Notes under the pieces: generated by a model
What the model was told of the DNA's origin: nothing
What the model saw: the letters and a program-made list of their open reading frames with translations, nothing else
Databases searched by the model: none
Shown here: one piece after another, positions 57,957-64,000 of the stretch
Layout of the letters: each line of letters starts with the position of its first letter
Position numbering within the stretch: position 1 is the first letter of the stretch
Made by a program: the position numbers and the translations under genes
Assembly (NCBI RefSeq): GCF_000494755.1
Contig: NC_022657.1
Coordinates: 6,974,001-7,038,000 of the forward strand
Length of the DNA stretch: 64,000 bases
DNA from: Amorphoplanes friuliensis DSM 7358
GTDB lineage: Bacteria > Actinomycetota > Actinomycetes > Mycobacteriales > Micromonosporaceae
Direction of reading: 5' to 3'

Positions 57957-58921
57957 AGCCGTTCGTTCCCGCCCGGCGTTGCCGCGCCACCCAGGTCCAG
58001 CGGGGAACGAACGACTGCACCCCGTCCCGCACCGATCGGTGCGAGCGCCTTGCCGACCGTGTCACCGGCCGCCGATCCGAACTCGGCCAGATCCGCCAGA
58101 CCGGCGTCGAGGTCGATGGACTCCTCGGCCAGGCCGACGGTCAGCGCGATGGTCTCGCAGACCGCGTCGAGGTCGTCGAGCGCGATGACGTGCTGGCCGA
58201 GCAGCTGCCGCCAGTAACCGAGGATCTCGGCGTCGCCGCCCCAGCCTGCCGCGGTCGGCATGATGTAGTAGATCTCGAAGCTGCGCCGCAGCTCGGCGAT
58301 CATCGCCTCGACGGTGATCGGCTCGTTCAGCCGGTCACCGACGAAGGTCTTGACCTCCTTCGGCTTGACCTGGGTGTACGGCATCTCGTCGCCGATGATG
58401 AACAGGTAGCCCCGGCGCCCGCGCTTCTCCATCGAGTCGAGGCTGACGTGCCGGGCCATGAAGTACATCGCGAGCTCGTAAGACTCGCGGCGCTGACCGC
58501 CACCGCCGCCCTCGAGCACGATCCGGGCCAGATCCTCGTCCATGCGGTTGTCCGACTCGAACTGGCCGATCTGCAGCGGCACCTTGTCGCAGGTGGCGTC
58601 GCCGATCGCGCCGAACATGATGTGCGGGTCGGTCGCGTACCCCTTGCGGGTCAACAGGCCGAGCAGCTGCGGCAGCTTCGTCTGCAGCACCCGCGGGACC
58701 GAGCCCATCGAACCCGTCACGTCGAAGAGGACGGCGATCGGCGTGCTCTGCGGGTGCTCGTCGCTGTCACGGCTCTCCCGCTTGCCGACGTTCATCGGGT
58801 CGAGAGCCGCGTGGGCCTTGCGGGCGCCGCTGTCGCTGTAGGCGAAGGCGCTCTTGCCGGTCGCGGCACGGTAGTTGGCGGCGGCCGAGTAGACGTTGGT
58901 GGACCAGTGTCCGCTTCCCAT
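57953..58921 (-). CDS. VWA-domain protein
   Basis: A 322-residue protein. After an N-terminal Ser/Ala/Tyr-rich region (NVYSAAANYRAATGKSAFAY) comes a VWA-type domain with MIDAS residues in LFDVTGSMGSVP (Asp67, Thr69, Ser71), ARIVLEGGGGGQRRESYE and FIIGDEMPY. The MIDAS variant DxTxS should still bind a divalent metal. It lies between the J-domain kinase-like gene and the PurA-like gene (4-base overlap with the latter), with GGAGGAA before its ATG. In VWA proteins the metal site typically clamps a partner, here possibly an operon neighbour (inference). Confidence 0.85.
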   Translation of the reverse strand: MGSGHWSTNVYSAAANYRAATGKSAFAYSDSGARKAHAALDPMNVGKRESRDSDEHPQSTPIAVLFDVTGSMGSVPRVLQTKLPQLLGLLTRKGYATDPHIMFGAIGDATCDKVPLQIGQFESDNRMDEDLARIVLEGGGGGQRRESYELAMYFMARHVSLDSMEKRGRRGYLFIIGDEMPYTQVKPKEVKTFVGDRLNEPITVEAMIAELRRSFEIYYIMPTAAGWGGDAEILGYWRQLLGQHVIALDDLDAVCETIALTVGLAEESIDLDAGLADLAEFGSAAGDTVGKALAPIGAGRGAVVRSPLDLGGAATPGGNERL

Positions 58922-58939
58922 GGTGTTCCTCCTGGTGAG

Positions 58940-59935
58940 TCAGGCCGGCATCGCGAAGGGGCGAAAACGGCGGGGGCCGTACAGGTTCTCGAGGAGCTCG
59001 TCGAACTCCCCGAGCAGTGACCACGCGTCCTGGGGGCGCATGCGTGGTGCGTCGTAGAGGCAGCCGCGGGCGAAGCGCCGCAGCGCTTCGGGCGGCCGGC
59101 CGATGAGACCGAGCATCAGCCCGGTCGCCATGTAGATGTCGGTGGCGGCCGTCGCCGGCTGCTTGCCGGTCACCTCGGGTGGATAGGCGTCGCGGTGCGT
59201 CGCAACCAGCGCCGGGATCGTCGCGCCGGGCGCCACGGAATAGCACCAGTCGACGAGCACAACACCGTGCTCCGCGGGATGGATCAGCACGTGCTCAGGC
59301 AGGACAGCGCCGTGCACCAGACCGGCACGATGAGCCCAGCCGAGGCCGGTCAGCAGCCGCCGCCACATCCACGCGACGTCGCGCGGGTCGAGCCCGTCCG
59401 GGTAGGCGGCACGCACCTCGGCGAGCGAGACGAACCCGCGCTGCCGTTCCATGATCACGGCGGTCCGGCGGGCCTTCGCGGCGTCCTCGTGCGTGAACGT
59501 CTCGATCAGCCGCGGCGCGTAGGCCCGGAACTTCGGATCCCCGTCGGACGCGAGCTTCTTCAACGCGGTGGCCTCGGCCTGCATCAGGTCGTTGTCACCG
59601 GGCCGGCGCGGGAGTTTCAGCAGCGCGGCGTCACCGTCGATCGTGTGCAGCTCGGCGATGTCACCGCTCGCAACCACACCACCGACCCGGTAAGTCGCCC
59701 GCCTGGTCGTCAGCACCCGGCCGTCACGCCCGGCCCACAGCGCCGAAAGCTTGGCGAAAGCCGCCGTCGCGGTCACCCCGAGACCCGCCGGTGCAACATC
59801 CGGGTGCACAACCTTGACCAGCATCCGGTACGCGTGACCGGCATCAACAACCGCAGCACCGGGGCCGGAGTCGATCAGGTCCCCGAAGCTGCCTGCCCGC
59901 TCGATCCGAGCGGTCGCCTCCGCAAATGAGATCAT
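58940..59935 (-). CDS. J-domain/protein-kinase-like fusion, probable pseudokinase
   Basis: A 331-residue protein. Residues about 1-70 resemble a DnaJ J-domain: AYRMLVKVVHPDVAPAG (HPD at 44-46, the DnaK-stimulating motif), then a helix with AFAKLSALW. From about residue 78 there is a protein-kinase-like fold: Lys107 in ALLKLPRR, helix alphaC EATALKKL, but the catalytic loop reads LVHGAVLPEHVLI (Ala210 at the usual HRD Asp) and the metal loop DWC (Asp229) in place of DFG. Phosphotransfer is therefore doubtful, whereas ATP binding is still possible. It overlaps the NrtR-like gene by four bases. Confidence 0.8.
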   Translation of the reverse strand: MISFAEATARIERAGSFGDLIDSGPGAAVVDAGHAYRMLVKVVHPDVAPAGLGVTATAAFAKLSALWAGRDGRVLTTRRATYRVGGVVASGDIAELHTIDGDAALLKLPRRPGDNDLMQAEATALKKLASDGDPKFRAYAPRLIETFTHEDAAKARRTAVIMERQRGFVSLAEVRAAYPDGLDPRDVAWMWRRLLTGLGWAHRAGLVHGAVLPEHVLIHPAEHGVVLVDWCYSVAPGATIPALVATHRDAYPPEVTGKQPATAATDIYMATGLMLGLIGRPPEALRRFARGCLYDAPRMRPQDAWSLLGEFDELLENLYGPRRFRPFAMPA

Positions 59936-60684
59936 CGGATGCCGTCCTCGCGGGCGGGCCGCAGCAGAGCCGGGTGCAGCAGGCGGGCGTCACCGGCCCG
60001 GTAGAGACGGGCCTTCGGGCCACCACGCTCACCGCCCCGCGTGGACGTCTCGCCGGTGCTCTCGACAAAACCGGGCACCGACAGCACCTTGCGGTGGAAG
60101 TTGCCGGCGTGCAGCTCCTCGTCCCAGACCGCCGCATAAACGGCCCGCAGCTCGCTGATCGTGAACTCGTCGCCGACAAACGCGGTGGCCAGCGGTGTGT
60201 ACTCGAGTTTCGAGCGGGCCCGGTCGAGCCCGTCCGCCAGGATCGTCGTGTGGTCGAACGCCAGCTCACCGACCTCGTCGACCGGCACCCAGAAGGCACC
60301 GGACGCGTCGCCGCCGGCGCGAGGATCGGGCAGGCTGGGTGCGAACGCCAGGTAGGCCACCGAGATGACCCGCATGCGGGGGTCGCGGCCCGGGTCACCG
60401 TACGACCGGAGCTGCTCGAGGTGCACCCGGTCGAGGTCACCCTCGCCCGGCCGCAACCCGGTCTCCTCGGCCAGCTCCCGCAGAGCGGCGGCATCCAGCG
60501 CCTCGTCCTGCACAAAACCACCCGGCAGGGCCCGCCACCCGGCGAACGGATGCCCGCCCCGCTCCACGAGCAGCACGTGCAGCTGCCCGTCGCGGATGGT
60601 CAGAGCGACAACGTCAACGGTGACCGACACCGGCGCGAACTCCGCCGGGTCGTAGCTCTCGAGGAACTCCCGCTCGTCAGTCAT
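59932..60684 (-). CDS. NrtR-like NUDIX transcriptional regulator
   Basis: A 250-residue protein. The NUDIX domain (about residues 18-150) has an intact box at 55-77 (GGFVQDEALDAAALRELAEE then TGL). The C-terminal part (FTISELRAVYAAVWDEELHAGNFHRKVL, GGPKARLYRAG) is the winged-helix extension of the NrtR family, which senses ADP-ribose-type nucleotides and represses NAD-metabolism or related operons. It is the first gene of the operon with the J-kinase, VWA and PurA-like genes. A long GTTGTTCTC/GAGAACAAC inverted repeat lies 12-50 bases upstream, a likely autoregulatory operator. Confidence 0.9.
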   Translation of the reverse strand: MTDEREFLESYDPAEFAPVSVTVDVVALTIRDGQLHVLLVERGGHPFAGWRALPGGFVQDEALDAAALRELAEETGLRPGEGDLDRVHLEQLRSYGDPGRDPRMRVISVAYLAFAPSLPDPRAGGDASGAFWVPVDEVGELAFDHTTILADGLDRARSKLEYTPLATAFVGDEFTISELRAVYAAVWDEELHAGNFHRKVLSVPGFVESTGETSTRGGERGGPKARLYRAGDARLLHPALLRPAREDGIR

Positions 60685-60695
60685 CGTTGCTCCGC

Positions 60696-60734
60696 GTTGT
60701 TCTCGTAGTGAGTAGAACTTGATCTGAGAACAAC
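60696..60734 (-). promoter_or_regulatory. Inverted-repeat operator of the NrtR-like operon
   Basis: GTTGTTCTC (60696-60704) and GAGAACAAC (60726-60734) are exact complements 21 bases apart. A further AGAAC half-site lies between them (60714-60718), giving three GTTCTC-like half-sites just upstream of the NrtR-like start. Confidence 0.78.
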
Positions 60735-60846
60735 CTAGCGTCTTCTCACCCTGAGGTCAACCGCTGGGTTTCGGGAAGCACGGACCCGGCAGGGTGCGGG
60801 TGGCCGTTCATGAGCCGCCAGGCGATTGGTCACCCGCGCCCGGTGT

Positions 60847-60890
60847 CGGCGGGAGCGGCGGTCGGATCCAGGCAACCACGCACGACATTG
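60847..60890. repeat. Dispersed 44-bp intergenic element, copy B
   Basis: Roughly 85% identical, without gaps, to 28551-28594 (both run from CGGCGGGAGC to ACGACATTG). It lies in the 281-base gap between the NrtR-like start and the DUF1540 stop, where I see no gene. Confidence 0.55.
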
Positions 60891-60907
60891 TCGTCGGGTC
60901 ATGGAAA

Positions 60908-60940
60908 AAGGCCGCCGCCGGAAATCCGGGCGACGACCTT
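60908..60940 (-). terminator. Rho-independent terminator of the DUF1540 gene
   Basis: On the minus strand a stem AAGGTCGTCGCCCGG/CCGGCGGCGGCCTT (with G-U pairs and one bulge) around ATTT is followed by TTTTTCC, starting about 26 bases after the DUF1540 stop. Confidence 0.75.
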
Positions 60941-60941
60941 C

Positions 60942-60960
60942 TTAGGTAAGGCTTTGTTGA
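60942..60960. promoter_or_regulatory. Half iron-box-like sequence downstream of the DUF1540 gene
   Basis: TTAGGTAAGGCTTTGTTGA has a strong left half of the IdeR/DtxR consensus but a poor right half. It lies between the DUF1540 stop and its terminator, where no promoter is expected, so it may be fortuitous. Confidence 0.3.
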
Positions 60961-60965
60961 ATTGC

Positions 60966-61256
60966 TTATCGCGCTTCGAAGGTCAGGCAATCGGCGCGGT
61001 CGGCGCCGGCGCCGACATTGATCGACGGCGCGTGGCACTCGAGCTCGGTGTTGTGCACGCACTCGGACCGCTTGCACGCACCGACCTGGGCCTCAGCCTG
61101 GCCCATCCCCCCCTTGTCGGCGGTGTCGACAAACGTGTCGCACTCCGAGCTGGCGCGTCCGATGGTGATCGCGAAGGCCGTGCAGCCGTCGTGGTTGTAT
61201 CCGCATCCGCTGACCGTGCAGGTCTGCACGCGCGGCATGGCCATCATCTGGGTCAT
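60966..61256 (-). CDS. DUF1540 cysteine-rich protein with two repeats
   Basis: A 96-residue protein. The ATG at 61256 follows GGGAGG at a good distance. It contains two DUF1540 modules, each with four cysteines: CTVSGCGYNHDGC...C and CKRSECVHNTELEC...C. The first is preceded by MPRVQ, as is usual. The spacing suggests two small metal-binding (Zn or Fe) knuckles. DUF1540 proteins are small cytosolic proteins of unknown function in Firmicutes and Actinomycetota. A rho-independent terminator follows, and an iron-box-like site lies about 107 bases upstream, between this gene and the divergent GH26-like gene. Confidence 0.88.
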   Translation of the reverse strand: MTQMMAMPRVQTCTVSGCGYNHDGCTAFAITIGRASSECDTFVDTADKGGMGQAEAQVGACKRSECVHNTELECHAPSINVGAGADRADCLTFEAR

Positions 61257-61362
61257 GGTGAGGCCTCCCTTTCTCCGCACCGACCATAAACCATTACCGT
61301 GGCCTTTGCGCGACCACCGGCACAGCGATTTCGGCAATTAAAAGAATGAGGTTCGCCATTCT

Positions 61363-61381
61363 TTAGGTAAGGCATGCCTCA
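61363..61381. promoter_or_regulatory. IdeR/DtxR-like iron box between DUF1540 and GH26-like genes
   Basis: TTAGGTAAGGCATGCCTCA matches the 19-base iron-box consensus at about 14 positions with both half-sites present. It lies 86 bases before the GH26-like ATG (61467) and about 107 bases before the DUF1540 start, so either gene or both could be iron-regulated. Confidence 0.6.
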
Positions 61382-61466
61382 TTTATCGGCGACTGCCCGC
61401 GCCGGTCCGGTGAAACTGGCACACTGGGGCAAACCGCTCGAACCGTCCCATCGGAGGATCCGCCGC

Positions 61467-62591
61467 ATGGCCGACGAACGACCCAGCGGCCGGCGGCACT
61501 GGCTGGTGGCCGGCATCGCCGTCGTCGTGGTGGCCGCCGGTGTCGGAGTGGGCCTGGCGACCACGGACCCCGACAAGCCCGTCGCGGTGCCCTCCTCGGC
61601 CCCTTCGTCCGCCGCCGCCTCCCCCGTGGTCACGTCCTCGGTGCAGTCGCGGTCGGCGCGCAAGCTGATCGGCCTCTCCCGCGCGAACGGCACCTGGCCC
61701 GGCCCGAACGGCATGTCCGGTGTCAACGGCGACCCCCTCTTCGACACGGCGCACGTCAAGGCGTTCTGCACCGCCCGCGGTCGCGCGTGCCGTGTCGCGC
61801 AGACCTACACCGACCGCACCTCGTGGCAGTCGATGACCGCGGGCTCCAGCTGGACCTTCGACCTGTTCTCCGACTTCGAGGGGATGCTGGTCGTCTCCCA
61901 GGGCCTCGTCCCGATCGGCGCGACCGCCGACCTGGCGGCCTGCGCGGCCGGCGACCACGACCAGGACTGGAAGAACTTCGGCAGCCTGATGACCCGGTAC
62001 GGCCGCGGTGACTCGGTGGTCCGCCTGGGCTGGGAGTTCAACGAGACGACCTCCCCGTGGCGCGCGGACGACCCCGCGGTCTGGATCGCCTGCTACCGCC
62101 GTGCCGCCACCAACATCCGCGCCACGAACCCCGAGGTCCTCCTCGACTGGACGATCAACGCCCACGGCACCCCGGCCGGCACCTGCGGCGGCGTGAGCAC
62201 CAACTGCTACCCGGGTGACGACTACGTCGACATCATCGGCATCGACAACTACGACCACTACCCCTGGTCGTCCTCGAAAGCCGTCTTCGACAAGGCCGCC
62301 ACGGACCCGGAGGGCCTGACGTGGCTGCACGACTTCGCCCGCGACCACGACAAACTCTTCTCCGTGGGCGAGTGGGGTGTGGTCCCGACGGGCGACGCCG
62401 GCCAGGAGAACCAGTACTTCGTCCAGTGGATGCACGACTGGTTCGCCGCCCACGCCTCGACGCTGGCCTACGAGGCCTACTTCTCCGACTGCGGCGAGGG
62501 CGGTGTGCAGTCGAGCCTCTACCGCACGGACGCCGCCTGCCTCAAGAACCCCAAGTCGGCCGCCCAGTACCGGGCTTTGTTCGGCTCTTAG
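61467..62591 (+). CDS. Membrane-anchored GH26-like glycoside hydrolase
   Basis: A 374-residue protein. The ATG at 61467 follows GGAGG. A short basic N-terminus and one hydrophobic segment (HWLVAGIAVVVVAAGVG) anchor or export it; a Ser/Ala/Pro linker follows. The catalytic barrel carries the GH26/clan-A acid/base motif RLGWEFNET (Glu190) and the nucleophile motif SVGEWGVV (Glu302), with IIGIDNYDHY between them. GH26 enzymes are mainly beta-mannanases, but this actinomycete subgroup is uncharacterised to my knowledge, so mannan, mixed-linkage glucan or other targets are possible. Four cysteines near residues 103-112 and 234-245 may form disulfides outside the cell. Confidence 0.87.
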   Translation: MADERPSGRRHWLVAGIAVVVVAAGVGVGLATTDPDKPVAVPSSAPSSAAASPVVTSSVQSRSARKLIGLSRANGTWPGPNGMSGVNGDPLFDTAHVKAFCTARGRACRVAQTYTDRTSWQSMTAGSSWTFDLFSDFEGMLVVSQGLVPIGATADLAACAAGDHDQDWKNFGSLMTRYGRGDSVVRLGWEFNETTSPWRADDPAVWIACYRRAATNIRATNPEVLLDWTINAHGTPAGTCGGVSTNCYPGDDYVDIIGIDNYDHYPWSSSKAVFDKAATDPEGLTWLHDFARDHDKLFSVGEWGVVPTGDAGQENQYFVQWMHDWFAAHASTLAYEAYFSDCGEGGVQSSLYRTDAACLKNPKSAAQYRALFGS

Positions 62592-62739
62592 AGTGCAAAT
62601 CCACTGAACTTCGTCACTCTGCGCAATTGCCCGCATACGCCACGTTACGCTCCCTCACGAGACGGCCCGACGATGGTTCTCACGCGCGGGCCCACCTACC
62701 CAACCGACGCGGTCCCTCGTGACCGTAGGAGGACCTCGT

Positions 62740-64000
62740 ATGAGTAAGACCAAGTCCCAATTCCGCTCGCGGCTCGTCCGCGCCGGGGTTGCAACTGGTG
62801 CTGTCACGGCGCTTGTCGTCGCTGCGACTGCTTCATCGGCCTACGCGGCAAGCCTGCCGCTCACGCTCAGCCAGGCAGCAGGGCCCAGCGGCGGCCTGAA
62901 CACCATCACTGCGACCGCGGCAACGGCAACCACGGCCACCGCTCCGTTCGGCGCTGCCGTTACGCCTTACGTTGAGTTCCAGACCATTACATCGACGGCT
63001 TCGGGCTGCAGCGCGACCTACGCAGCTGCCGCGGCCATTGCGGTCAGTACTGCGACACCGCCTGTACAGACCGCGGGTGTCATCGTGGTTCCCGGCGCGA
63101 ACGTGAAGAAGCTGACTACGACAAAGCTCGCCATCACCGTTCCGGCCGCTGTTGTCCTGACCGCGAACAGTGCGACGCCTCCTGCGACGCCTTCGAGCGT
63201 CAGGTACAACATCTGCGTGTACTCCGGCACCACCCCCGGCGTGGGCGGTAGCCCGCTCATCGCCAACGCCGCCTACACCATCGCTGGTAAGCCCACGATT
63301 ACGTCCATCAGCCCCGGCAGCGGTCCTGCCCTCGGCGGCACCCCGGTGACCGTGGTTGGCACCGGACTCACGGGCGCCACTAGCGCAACGGTCACCATCG
63401 GCGGCGTGAACATGACCGGGGTAACCGTCGCTTCAGACGGTCGGAGTCTCACGGGTACCGCGCCCGCCCACGCCGGCGGACAGACCACGGTCTCGATTAC
63501 CTCAACCGGCGGCCGAGTCGTCAGCTCCGACCCAGACAATAATGGTCTGGCGCCTTTGACGCCCACCCCGGGCGACCCCGACGACCCGATCTACTTCACG
63601 TACTCGAATGGCATCGACGTCACGCCGACCACCTCGCCCACCGACCGCAACGTTGATCTCGACATCATGGGCGTCGGTTTCCTCGGCATGGACTTCGACA
63701 ACACGGGCGCCACCCTGGCCAACGCGGACACCGCCCATGTCTACCTGGTCCGGGGCGAATACGACCCGACCGATGCGAGCAACCTCAAAGCGAATGGGCC
63801 AGTCGTCGAGTGTCGCAGCGTCCTGGTTATCAGTGACACTGAAATCATCTGCACCATCAATCTCGCGACTAAACTCGATCCGGCAGACCAGACCACTCCC
63901 ATGACTGGCCCCAACGACGAGGTGCCCTTGGGCGCTTACACCGTCACCGTCGTCAACAACGGCGACATCGACGTTCAGCCTTCGGGCGCTAACGAAGACC
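62740..64000 (+). CDS. Secreted IPT/TIG-domain surface protein (truncated by window edge)
   Basis: The frame is open from the ATG at 62740 (AGGAGG at 62727-62732) to the end of the window, 420 codons. It has a signal peptide (basic start, then GVATGAVTALVVAATASSAYA ending in AYA) and a Thr/Ala-rich mature region. An IPT/TIG immunoglobulin-like domain begins at about residue 183 (KPTITSISPGSGPALGGTPV, then VVGTGLTG), and probably a second starts near residue 290. Third codon positions use many more A/T bases (ACT, GTT, GCT, AAT) than the neighbours, a trait of weakly constrained surface proteins or recent acquisition. Adhesion or envelope function is inferred from the fold. Confidence 0.85.
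   Translation, partial: MSKTKSQFRSRLVRAGVATGAVTALVVAATASSAYAASLPLTLSQAAGPSGGLNTITATAATATTATAPFGAAVTPYVEFQTITSTASGCSATYAAAAAIAVSTATPPVQTAGVIVVPGANVKKLTTTKLAITVPAAVVLTANSATPPATPSSVRYNICVYSGTTPGVGGSPLIANAAYTIAGKPTITSISPGSGPALGGTPVTVVGTGLTGATSATVTIGGVNMTGVTVASDGRSLTGTAPAHAGGQTTVSITSTGGRVVSSDPDNNGLAPLTPTPGDPDDPIYFTYSNGIDVTPTTSPTDRNVDLDIMGVGFLGMDFDNTGATLANADTAHVYLVRGEYDPTDASNLKANGPVVECRSVLVISDTEIICTINLATKLDPADQTTPMTGPNDEVPLGAYTVTVVNNGDIDVQPSGANED

Noticed and set aside
60942-60960. A third full iron box downstream of the DUF1540 gene
   Set aside because: Only the left half matches and it lies between a stop codon and its terminator, so it is listed as a weak half-site only.
1-64000. Prophage, integrative element, attachment sites, tRNA or rRNA genes
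   Set aside because: No integrase, phage structural gene, tRNA-like or rRNA-like sequence was recognised; the only mobile element seen is the IS701-family insertion.

Overview
The window is high-GC DNA with GTG starts, four-base ATGA/GTGA gene overlaps and an actinomycete gene repertoire: SARP/AfsR regulator, F420-dependent deazaflavin reductases, SAM methyltransferase of the DUF574 type, DUF1996 and DUF305 proteins, IPT/TIG surface protein and many TetR/MarR regulators. The mix fits Actinomycetota, most likely Micromonosporaceae (Actinoplanes/Micromonospora-like); that placement is inference. No rRNA, tRNA, CRISPR array or prophage was found.

Layout. 1-2650 (minus strand): edge of a two-component system and an ECF42-type sigma factor with its DGPF/YCII partner. 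2650-16510: a secreted-carbohydrate island. Three large exported proteins carrying F5/8 type C (discoidin/CBM32-like) domains lie here: a GH16-like plus clan-A glycosidase, a beta-helix protein and a DUF1996 protein. Between them sit two tandem beta-propeller proteins, an endonuclease/phosphatase-family protein, a DUF305 lipoprotein and a HAD remnant. A LacI regulator ends the island. Five near-identical palindromes (core GGAGAGCGCTCTCC) lie upstream of the three discoidin genes and of the regulator, so this looks like a self-contained regulon. 16690-23360: VOC protein, a gene-free stretch with 41-bp tandem repeats, Ca2+/H+ antiporter, FAD monooxygenase plus SGNH hydrolase, and a complete IS701-family element inserted exactly at the CTAG that holds the SGNH stop codon and begins a terminator stem.

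23350-34150: AfsR-type regulator, 2-hydroxyacid dehydrogenase, and a string of small regulator/enzyme pairs with palindromic operators visible between them. 34181-42267: a four-gene operon (SWIM-DUF5691 fusion, MoxR-like AAA+ ATPase, DUF5682 protein with a frameshift near its 3' end, VWA protein). 42285-47538: nitrilase-family protein; alpha/beta hydrolase, phosphopantetheinyl transferase and SnoaL-like protein; then GIY-YIG nuclease, acetyltransferase, two tandem deazaflavin-dependent reductases and a macro-domain protein. 47535-51440: a siderophore ABC importer behind an IdeR/DtxR-type box. 51617-56807: an AAA ATPase and three more regulator/target pairs, one of which appears to use a CTG start codon.

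56757-60684 (minus): a tightly overlapping operon with an NrtR-like NUDIX regulator, a J-domain/pseudokinase fusion, a VWA protein and an adenylosuccinate-synthetase homologue, with a large inverted repeat in its promoter. This is the least explained system in the window. 60966-64000: a duplicated DUF1540 cysteine-rich protein, a membrane-anchored GH26-like glycosidase near a second iron-box-like site, and the start of an IPT/TIG surface protein with looser codon use that runs off the end.
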